From Lentisphaerota bacterium (GTDB lineage: Bacteria > Verrucomicrobiota > Kiritimatiellia > RFP12 > UBA1067), in contig JALHET010000045.1 of assembly GCA_022839525.1 (NCBI GenBank), positions 1 to 10,840 on the forward strand: DNA of 10,840 nt, given 5' to 3'. Made by a program: the position numbers and the translations under genes. Shown here in pieces: positions 1-5,356 of this stretch. Below the pieces are notes generated by a model. It was not told the origin of the DNA. It made no database searches and was given only the letters and a program-made list of their open reading frames with translations. The first letter of the stretch is position 1. Each line of letters starts with the position of its first letter.

Positions 1-557
1 GAGTCCGCGAAATCAACGTAGGCCTCGTCGATCACCACCACGCCGCCGAACGCCCTGCAGAACGCCGCCACCTCCTTCTTGTCATACATCATGCTGGTGG
101 GCGCGTTGGGGTTGGTCATCAGGAAAAGCGACGCCCCATACGGCTCGGGCATGCGCCAGGAAAAATCTTGGGTGAGCGCCACCGGCCGTTTTTCGACCCC
201 TCGGATATCCGCCAGCACCGGATAGAGCGAGTATGACGGCACGAAGTACCCGACGCTACCTTCGTTCTCCACGAACGCCCGCGTGCAGAGCGCGAGGATT
301 TCGTCCGAGCCGTTGCCGATGAAGACCTGATTGGTCTGGCAGCCGTGGATTTCCGCGATGCGTTGACGCAGCGCCTGGAAGAGGGGGTCGGGATAGAGGC
401 GCAACCGCGCAGAGTCGAACGCCCTCAGCGCCTCGCCCACTTTCGGGCTCGGCGGATACGGGTTCTCGTTGGTGTTGAGTTTGATGATACCCGGGTCTTG
501 GGGCTGTTCGCCGGGCGTGTAGGCCACCAAGGCCTGAACGTTCTTGCAGATGTACAT
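1..557 (-). CDS. hisC: Histidinol-phosphate aminotransferase, N-terminal part (runs off the window start)
   Basis: PLP-dependent class I/II aminotransferase that converts imidazole-acetol phosphate and glutamate to histidinol phosphate in histidine biosynthesis; cytoplasmic. About 185 residues are visible. They show the HisC signatures in order: YTPGEQP near residue 13, KLNTNENPYPPSP near 26-38, YPDP near 55, GNGSDEIL near 81-88, VPSYSLYP near 106, TNPNAPTS near 148-155, and VVVIDEAYVDFA near 173-184, where the Asp and Tyr belong to the PLP site. The PLP-binding lysine lies beyond the window edge. I chose ATG 555-557 because MYICKNVQALVAYTPGEQ matches the usual HisC start. An in-frame ATG at 576-578 would add seven residues, and neither has a clear Shine-Dalgarno. 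The gene is divergent from rpoZ. A related threonine-phosphate decarboxylase or aromatic aminotransferase is possible but less likely. Confidence 0.9.
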   Translation of the reverse strand, partial: MYICKNVQALVAYTPGEQPQDPGIIKLNTNENPYPPSPKVGEALRAFDSARLRLYPDPLFQALRQRIAEIHGCQTNQVFIGNGSDEILALCTRAFVENEGSVGYFVPSYSLYPVLADIRGVEKRPVALTQDFSWRMPEPYGASLFLMTNPNAPTSMMYDKKEVAAFCRAFGGVVVIDEAYVDFAD

Positions 558-685
558 GATGGCGATACTGTACCACATTTGGCCGCGCTGCGACACCCCC
601 GGAAACCGCCGGGATGGAAAAACGGGGTGACTCGTTATATCCCCGCCCGCATCGGCGCGAAAAAATCGAAAGAAAAAACTCCACA

Positions 686-714
686 TTGACCGCCGGAGAC
701 GAACCGTCTATACT
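686..714 (+). promoter_or_regulatory. Sigma70-type promoter for rpoZ-smpB-tatA
   Basis: TTGACC (686-691) and TATACT (709-714) are separated by exactly 17 bp. Transcription would start near 721 and give a leader of about 20 nt before the ribosome site GGAGG at 731-735. The match to the consensus is seen directly; activity is inferred. Confidence 0.75.
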
Positions 715-741
715 GTTTTATTCAACCATTGGAGGCGTTTC

Positions 742-987
742 GTGAATGTTGAACTGATTGAGAAAGCGAGAGTCCGGGTTCCCAGCGTGCCGGTGCTCGT
801 GAACCTGATTTCCAAACGCGTGCGTCAGCTCAATATGGGAGAAAGACCTTACGTGAAGCCGTTGTCGGCCGACGAGGACAAGTGCGATATCGCGTTGCGT
901 GAGGTCGCCGACGGGCTGCTGATTTCCGAAGTTGATTTCGGCGCGATCGCTCGGGCCGAGGCGGCGCATACGCGTTGGTCGGAGTAA
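742..987 (+). CDS. rpoZ: DNA-directed RNA polymerase omega subunit
   Basis: Small accessory subunit that helps fold and assemble beta-prime in RNA polymerase. The product has 81 residues, within the usual omega range. The conserved core RVPSVPVLVNLISKRVRQLN (about residues 11-30) corresponds to the omega motif around 'LV.ViSKRvreLn', followed by a basic/proline stretch (ERPYVKPL) and a C-terminal helix (IALREVADGLL). The start is GTG at 742-744, supported by GGAGG at 731-735 with a 6-nt spacer. It is the first gene of a three-gene set: smpB follows after 36 bp and tatA after that, so one promoter (686-714) probably serves all three. The assignment rests on the core motif and on the neighbouring translation-quality-control gene. 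Confidence 0.88.
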   Translation: MNVELIEKARVRVPSVPVLVNLISKRVRQLNMGERPYVKPLSADEDKCDIALREVADGLLISEVDFGAIARAEAAHTRWSE

Positions 988-1023
988 CCGGAGGCCGCGC
1001 GGTGGCCACGGTTTGAAAGGGAC

Positions 1024-1506
1024 ATGAGCGGGGAGGGCAAAAAACGGAACGGCGGCAATCTGACAGTCAACCGCAGGGCGCTGCACGACTATTTTGTTCT
1101 CGAGAAAGTTGAGGCGGGTATCGAACTGGTGGGCACGGAAGTCAAGGTGATCCGGAACGGCGAGGCCGGCCTGACGGGAGCGTGGGCCCAGGTGCAGAAC
1201 GGGCAGCTTTTCCTGAACCAGGTGAGGATACCGCCCTATGCGTTCGGCAACCGGTTCAACCACGATTCGCTGAGGACGCGGCGGTTGCTGATGCACAAGC
1301 GGGAAATCCGCAGGCTGCAGGCGCTTTCTGAACAGAAAGGCTTGTCGCTCATTCCCCTGAGGTTATACATGAACCCGAAAGGTTTGGTCAAAGTGGAGCT
1401 CGGGGTCTGCCGGGGCAAAGCCCAGGAAGACAAACGTGAAACCATTAGGCGGCGCGAAGCGGATCTTGAGGCCCGCCGCGCGATCTCGAAACACTACAAA
1501 AGGTGA
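1024..1506 (+). CDS. smpB: SsrA-binding protein SmpB (trans-translation)
   Basis: Binds tmRNA and delivers it to stalled ribosomes, where it mimics the anticodon arm of a tRNA. The 160-residue product has the whole family pattern: NRRALHDYFVLEKVEAGIELVG (about 16-37), TEVKVIRNGEAGL (38-50), the oligonucleotide-binding barrel with PPYAFGNRFNHDSLRTRRLLMHKREI (70-95), LIPLRLYMNPKGLVKVELGVCRGK (108-131), and the basic tail DKRETIRRREADLEARRAI (136-154), which enters the mRNA channel. The length is normal. The start ATG at 1024 has only a purine run (AAAGGGA) very close upstream, so the ribosome site is weak; coupling to rpoZ, 36 bp upstream, is plausible. No tmRNA gene is visible in the window. 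Confidence 0.96.
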   Translation: MSGEGKKRNGGNLTVNRRALHDYFVLEKVEAGIELVGTEVKVIRNGEAGLTGAWAQVQNGQLFLNQVRIPPYAFGNRFNHDSLRTRRLLMHKREIRRLQALSEQKGLSLIPLRLYMNPKGLVKVELGVCRGKAQEDKRETIRRREADLEARRAISKHYKR

Positions 1507-1530
1507 GTTTGCTAAGAAGAGGAGGGACGT

Positions 1531-1779
1531 ATGACGCTTCCAATCGGATTTCTGGGTATGAATGTCGGGCCGACAGAGCTGTTGGTTGTTCTGGCGATTA
1601 TCCTGGTGCTGTTCGGCGGGAAGAAACTTCCGGATCTGGCACGTTCCTTGGGCCGCAGTCTGGGCGAGTTCAAGAAGGGCAGGGACGAAGGCGAGAAACT
1701 GGCCAACGACAAGGTCAAGGAAATCGTCGACGAGATCAAAAACGAAGAGCCCGAAAAAGTGGAAGCCCCCAAGTCCTGA
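1531..1779 (+). CDS. tatA: Sec-independent protein translocase TatA/TatE
   Basis: Pore-forming component of the twin-arginine translocase in the inner membrane, which exports folded proteins. The 82-residue product has the TatA layout: a short periplasmic N-terminus with the conserved G-P-T-E (residues 12-15), one membrane helix LLVVLAIILVLF (about 16-27), the FGGKKLPDLARSLGRSLGEFKK hinge and amphipathic helix (27-48), then a charged cytoplasmic tail. The start at 1531 has a strong AGGAGGG at 1520-1526. ATG 1558, nine codons in, would give a more typical TatA N-terminus but has no such ribosome site. It lies 24 bp after smpB, in the same transcription unit. A functional partner is in the window: the GH109-type protein at 8760 carries a twin-arginine signal. 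No tatB or tatC is seen here. Confidence 0.93.
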   Translation: MTLPIGFLGMNVGPTELLVVLAIILVLFGGKKLPDLARSLGRSLGEFKKGRDEGEKLANDKVKEIVDEIKNEEPEKVEAPKS

Positions 1780-1944
1780 TCCCCGTCCTCTGATCCCGTT
1801 TCCCGCTGCGCGTCAATCGCTTCTCTTCCGCCTGTCGCGCAGCGCGCCGGCCGTGCGGTTGAGTTTCTCCCGCAGCCGGATCTCTTCGGCGCCGGGCCCG
1901 GGGTTCGACCAGAAACACCTCCCCGACCCTCGTCGTTCACCCCC

Positions 1945-1973
1945 GGCGGCAGCGGCGGCATAGCCGCTCCGCC
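1945..1973. repeat. GC-rich hairpin in the tatA-tRNA gap
   Basis: Stem GGCGG + AGCGGC (1945-1949, 1951-1956, one bulged C at 1950) pairs with GCCGCT + CCGCC (1963-1968, 1969-1973) around the six-base loop GGCATA. This gives 11 pairs. No T run follows on either strand, so it is not a canonical intrinsic terminator; it could be a REP-like element or an RNA-stabilising structure. Confidence 0.55.
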
Positions 1974-2035
1974 TTCGAGTTTGTCGCACAGAAACCACGC
2001 GATCCCCGTTTCCGTCACTCGCAAAAACTGGCGGC

Positions 2036-2064
2036 TTGAACCGCACCGGGCCATCGCCTATACT
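2036..2064 (+). promoter_or_regulatory. Sigma70-type promoter for tRNA-Ser
   Basis: TTGAAC (2036-2041) and TATACT (2059-2064) are separated by 17 bp. Transcription would start near 2071, about 9 nt before the mature tRNA. The -10 hexamer and spacing are identical to those of the rpoZ promoter. Confidence 0.75.
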
Positions 2065-2079
2065 AAGCCCGTTTTCTCC

Positions 2080-2167
2080 GGAGGGGTGTCTGAGTGGTTT
2101 AAAGAACCGGTCTTGAAAACCGGCGTGCCGCAAGGTACCGGGGGTTCGAATCCCTCCCCCTCCGCCA
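2080..2167 (+). tRNA. tRNA-Ser (anticodon UGA), CCA encoded
   Basis: An 88-nt class II tRNA. The acceptor stem GGAGGGG (2080-2086) pairs with CCCCTCC (2157-2163), followed by discriminator G and encoded CCA (2165-2167). The anticodon stem is CCGGT/ACCGG (2107-2111, 2119-2123) with loop CTTGAAA, giving anticodon TGA at 2114-2116. A long variable arm (GTGCC-GCAA-GGTAC) confirms the serine class. The T arm is GGGGG-TTCGAAT-CCCTC (2140-2156, one G-U pair). It decodes UCA and, with wobble, other UCN codons. Confidence 0.97.
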
Positions 2168-2171
2168 TTCG

Positions 2172-2196
2172 ACGCGCGAGAATGCGAGGGGCGCGT
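2172..2196 (+). terminator. Weak hairpin downstream of tRNA-Ser
   Basis: ACGCGC (2172-2177) pairs with GCGCGT (2191-2196) around a 13-nt loop and is followed by TTCCC rather than a T run. A second 6-bp hairpin GCCTGC/GCAGGC (2201-2206, 2212-2217) and the perfect palindrome GGGCCGGCCC (2225-2234) follow. These could end the tRNA transcript, but none is a canonical intrinsic terminator. Confidence 0.25.
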
Positions 2197-2259
2197 TCCC
2201 GCCTGCTCATGGCAGGCCATGTCAGGGCCGGCCCGTGCCTCTCTCAAAAGCGCCGAATG

Positions 2260-2278
2260 CCCCGAGTGTGTCGAAGGG
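2260..2278. repeat. Possible copy of the dispersed GTCGAAGGG-type repeat
   Basis: The 19 bases CCCCGAGTGTGTCGAAGGG match 16 of 19 positions of a short repeat that I know to be widespread in bacterial intergenic DNA (CCCTGAGCTTGTCGAAGGG). It sits between tRNA-Ser and the first accessory gene. The resemblance is seen in the sequence; copy number elsewhere in this genome is unknown. Confidence 0.35.
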
Positions 2279-2379
2279 CACCTGCCTCACAAACTGGTAC
2301 GAAACGTCGTGCGCGAACGCCAAAGCTTTGAGGCCGGGATGGCGCGTCTTGGACCCTGCCGGCAGCCCGTCGCGATATG

Positions 2380-2409
2380 TTGACGGATTGTGGTTGTATG
2401 CGATATTAT
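2380..2409 (+). promoter_or_regulatory. Sigma70-type promoter of the accessory gene pair
   Basis: TTGACG (2380-2385) and TATTAT (2404-2409) are separated by 18 bp, inside an AT-rich patch that stands out from the GC-rich surroundings. A start near 2416 would give a leader of about 37 nt, with AGGA at 2443-2446 six bases before the ATG at 2453. Confidence 0.65.
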
Positions 2410-2452
2410 TTTTATATGTTAAGGATGGCAAACGCTTCGAAAAGGAACTGAA

Positions 2453-5356
2453 ATGAACAAGATGGGAATTGTATTGGGTCTCGCCGTATTCTGTGGCATG
2501 GCCGGGGCCGGTTTCGCCGAGGAGGCGGTCTGGGTCAATCTGTCCGACAAGACACCGCTGTGGTCGGAGCTTTCCAACTGGACGGACGGCGGGGGCGGTC
2601 CGCTGGCATCGATCCCGACCGGCACGACGTGCAACGTCTCGTTCCCGGATGCCCCCGTCGGCGTCACCCGGCAGACGGTGAAACTGGATGTCTTCACGAC
2701 CACGAACAGCCTGAACACGACAGCAATCGGCGCGGTTTCGGACGCTGTGAACACGCCGGGCGAGGACTGGTCGCGCCGGCTCATTCTGATCGACAATAAG
2801 AACTCTACAGTTGTTGATTATGAGGGACGTCTGACGGTTGGCAATCCGGATGCATTTCACGGCTACTGGTCGTTCAGCCGCTCGCTCGGGCGTCTCACCC
2901 TGCCGGCGACACCGGTTTACACACCGAAGCTCTCCGCCGTTTCGGCAAAGGCACGGCCGGAAATCGAGGTCGCCGACGCGGATGCGAAGGCGAAACTGGG
3001 GAGCGTCTTTGAGGACGGCGCGGTCCGCAAGATCGGCGCGGGCGAGCTTGAGGTTGCCCGGACAACGGGCGGCGGCACGCGTTTCTATGTCTCGGGCGGC
3101 GGGCTGACGCTCGAGGGCGTCGCTCCGGCTTCGGAACCGGAAGCAGGGGATGATCTGCCGGTCGCGGGCGCGGCCTTTCATCTCGATGCCACTATTCCCC
3201 GCACGCTCGTGACGACGAACGAGACGGCGCGCGAGACGGGGCGCACGTTCGTGACCCGCTGGTCGGATGTGCGCGACAACGGGATGTACGCCTACTACGA
3301 TGAGAACCAGACGTGGTCCCAGTCCTATCGCATTCCCTACGCGAATGCACCGTTCCTCAACACAACGGATGCCAGCGGACGCACCTTCGTCGATTTCGGA
3401 CGTAATAATGCGGCTTATGACGAGGGTTACGGTCCGACGAACTGCCTGTTGCGCTTTTCCGAGACGCTTACCAACTGCCGCGAGGTGTTTTTTGTCGCGT
3501 CGAAGATCACGTCCAGTGCCAGCACGGCGCCGGTCGGAGACAGTAACGTTAATCCGTTCCATTCTGGAGGTGCTAGCACGCTTGTGAGCGAGACGTATGC
3601 GCCGGATGTGCGCTACGGTTTCATCCTGATCAATGGGGAAGTGACCGGCAACGACGCCGCGTGGCCGGCACACAAATCAGTCGAAGAGACGCAACTTGGC
3701 GTGATCAGTTTTGCATCCACGAACAGGGTCATCCTCTCCACCCTGGCGACGGATCGTTTCTACGCAGATCGCTCGGGTGGCTGGCGGCTGGGCGAGGTCG
3801 TCATCTACACGAACGTCCTGACGACGGCGGAACGCTATGCGGTGCATCAGCATCTGCGGCGGAAGTGGCAGGGGGGCGATGCGGCGGACGTGGGCGCGGT
3901 CGTCCTCAATCCGGGCGCGTCGATCGGCGTGCCGGAAGGGCGCACGGCGAGGGTGACGGAGGTGACGGCGATTGACGGTACGCTCGTGAAGACGGGTGCG
4001 GGAACGCTCGAGGTCGGGGCGCTTTCGGCGAAGACGGCGGAGACCGTGAAATCGCTCGACATCCGCGGCGGCGCGGTGAAGGTGACGCTCCCGGCTACGG
4101 CGTTGGCTTCCGCCGGCGCTGTCACGGTCGAGGAGGGGACGCTCGTCACGACGTTCGCCTCGGTGCCCGACCTCCCGCAGCCGCGTCTCCGTTATGATGC
4201 CAGCGAGGAATCAACGTTCACCGCCAAGTACGTTTCGGAAGGGACGACGTTCGTGACATCGGTCTCGAGTCTGGGAACGTATACGAGGACTCTTCAGACC
4301 GGCAAGGGAGCGACAACTGCGGCGGTGACGAATCCCTCGGTCGAGACGGTGGAGATGCGCACGGGCATCAACCGCCCCTGCTTCAATTTCGGCCAGCGCG
4401 GCGGCTCGAATGATAAGGGAACGGGGCCGGCCTGTCTGCAGGCCAGCGTTTCGTCGACCGAGCTTGCGGAATATCATGTGATCGTCGCGGACAACGTGGC
4501 GGAGGTGTCGCCGCTTTATCAGAATCTCTTCTCGAACCTCAGCTCCCCGTCCCAGTACTTCAAGCGGACTTCTCAGAAACTGCTCGCCAATGATTCCGCC
4601 GAAGCGCTCCGCAACGGATATCTGGCGCTTGATGGCGAGGAGAAGGTCTACACGGAAAATCTGCCGACGGGATTCCACCTCTTCTCGGCTGTGCCGACTG
4701 CGCCGCTGCCGGTCAGTTACCTCTGCATGGCGCGTGATGGCTCCGTCGGCGGGCTCAAGGTCGCGGAGATGCTCGTCTATGACGCGACCAATAGCGTCAA
4801 GCACCGTGCGTACATCCAGGACCAGTTGATGCACAAGTGGTTCGATGCCCCGGCGCCGAAGTGGGAGTTCCCGGTCGCGAGTGTCTCGGTCGCGGAAGGG
4901 GCGACGTGGCGCGATACGTCCACGAACATGATTCATACGGTCGGAACGCTCGCCCTCGGCGGCACGGCTGACGTGGACGAGATGACGGTCGCTGAGTCGG
5001 TGACGCTCTCCGGCGCGGTCGCCGTGACCGGCGATCTGACGCTGGCGGACGGAATCGAGATTCCCCTGACCGTGACGGACGCCGCGTTGTCCGTGGGCGG
5101 CACGCTGACGTTCGCCGGCGCGGCGACGATCATGTTTGACGATGCGGCGTTCTCCCGGCTCGGTACGGGCGACCGGGTGCTTTTCTCGGCGGCGGAGATC
5201 GTCGGGTTCAATCGGAACGCCGTGACGCTGGATGCGAGCGGAATCCCGGCCAAGCGCTCGTTCTCGCTTGTCGAGACCGTCGACGCCGTGAGCGGAAAGA
5301 CGACGGCCATCAGACTGCGCGTGAGTATCCCCGGTATGACTGTTATTTTCCGCTGA
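2453..5356 (+). CDS. Secreted protein with two LamG-like modules and autotransporter-type beta-strand motifs
   Basis: 967 residues, exported through Sec: signal peptide 1-22 with likely cleavage after AGAGFA. The mature start (WVNL...LWSELSNWTDGG, about 27-48) is the W-x-x-x-NW pattern common at the head of autotransporter-like passengers. Beta-strand motifs of the form 'G-K-x-G-A-G-x-L-E-V' occur at 190-203 and 509-524. Two LamG-like jelly-roll modules follow one another, about 238-472 and 576-796. Each begins with a 'HLDA/RYDAS' strand, has a 'TFVT' strand early and a 'GPTNCL/GPACL' turn, and ends with the same strand-plus-helix (LGEVVIYTNVLTTAERYAVHQHLRRKW-type and VAEMLVYDATNS...QLMHKW). 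The tail (820-967) is beta-rich. There is no C-terminal barrel and no PEP-CTERM anchor. LamG-like folds often bind glycans, so a surface or glycan-binding role is inferred; no catalytic site was recognised. The stop overlaps the next start. Confidence 0.85.
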   Translation: MNKMGIVLGLAVFCGMAGAGFAEEAVWVNLSDKTPLWSELSNWTDGGGGPLASIPTGTTCNVSFPDAPVGVTRQTVKLDVFTTTNSLNTTAIGAVSDAVNTPGEDWSRRLILIDNKNSTVVDYEGRLTVGNPDAFHGYWSFSRSLGRLTLPATPVYTPKLSAVSAKARPEIEVADADAKAKLGSVFEDGAVRKIGAGELEVARTTGGGTRFYVSGGGLTLEGVAPASEPEAGDDLPVAGAAFHLDATIPRTLVTTNETARETGRTFVTRWSDVRDNGMYAYYDENQTWSQSYRIPYANAPFLNTTDASGRTFVDFGRNNAAYDEGYGPTNCLLRFSETLTNCREVFFVASKITSSASTAPVGDSNVNPFHSGGASTLVSETYAPDVRYGFILINGEVTGNDAAWPAHKSVEETQLGVISFASTNRVILSTLATDRFYADRSGGWRLGEVVIYTNVLTTAERYAVHQHLRRKWQGGDAADVGAVVLNPGASIGVPEGRTARVTEVTAIDGTLVKTGAGTLEVGALSAKTAETVKSLDIRGGAVKVTLPATALASAGAVTVEEGTLVTTFASVPDLPQPRLRYDASEESTFTAKYVSEGTTFVTSVSSLGTYTRTLQTGKGATTAAVTNPSVETVEMRTGINRPCFNFGQRGGSNDKGTGPACLQASVSSTELAEYHVIVADNVAEVSPLYQNLFSNLSSPSQYFKRTSQKLLANDSAEALRNGYLALDGEEKVYTENLPTGFHLFSAVPTAPLPVSYLCMARDGSVGGLKVAEMLVYDATNSVKHRAYIQDQLMHKWFDAPAPKWEFPVASVSVAEGATWRDTSTNMIHTVGTLALGGTADVDEMTVAESVTLSGAVAVTGDLTLADGIEIPLTVTDAALSVGGTLTFAGAATIMFDDAAFSRLGTGDRVLFSAAEIVGFNRNAVTLDASGIPAKRSFSLVETVDAVSGKTTAIRLRVSIPGMTVIFR

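Larger units (their letters stand above)
1780..2079. other. 300-bp gap between tatA and tRNA-Ser: no gene supported
   Basis: No convincing coding region was found on either strand. Minus-strand open frames across it are low-complexity and arginine/glycine-rich, and they run antisense into tatA or the tRNA. The gap holds a strong GC-rich hairpin (1945-1973) and, at its right end, the tRNA promoter. No hairpin followed by a T run was found after tatA. Confidence 0.6.

Noticed and set aside
256..684. 142-aa minus-strand open frame over the hisC start
   Set aside because: The other minus-strand frame encodes clear HisC motifs over the same bases, so this frame is a shadow.
1813..2247. Minus-strand open frame across tRNA-Ser with GGGGIRTPGTLRHAGFQD-like sequence
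   Set aside because: This is the well-known spurious translation of the antisense strand of a tRNA-Ser gene; the tRNA explains the sequence fully.
2235..2456. 73-aa plus-strand open frame just before the LamG gene
   Set aside because: It spans the likely repeat, the promoter and the AT-rich leader, has no ribosome site, and its hydrophobic end is only the translated AT-rich promoter region.
2222..3673. 483-aa minus-strand open frame
   Set aside because: Arginine-rich, low-quality antisense of the LamG protein gene. The plus-strand gene has a promoter, ribosome site, signal peptide and domains.
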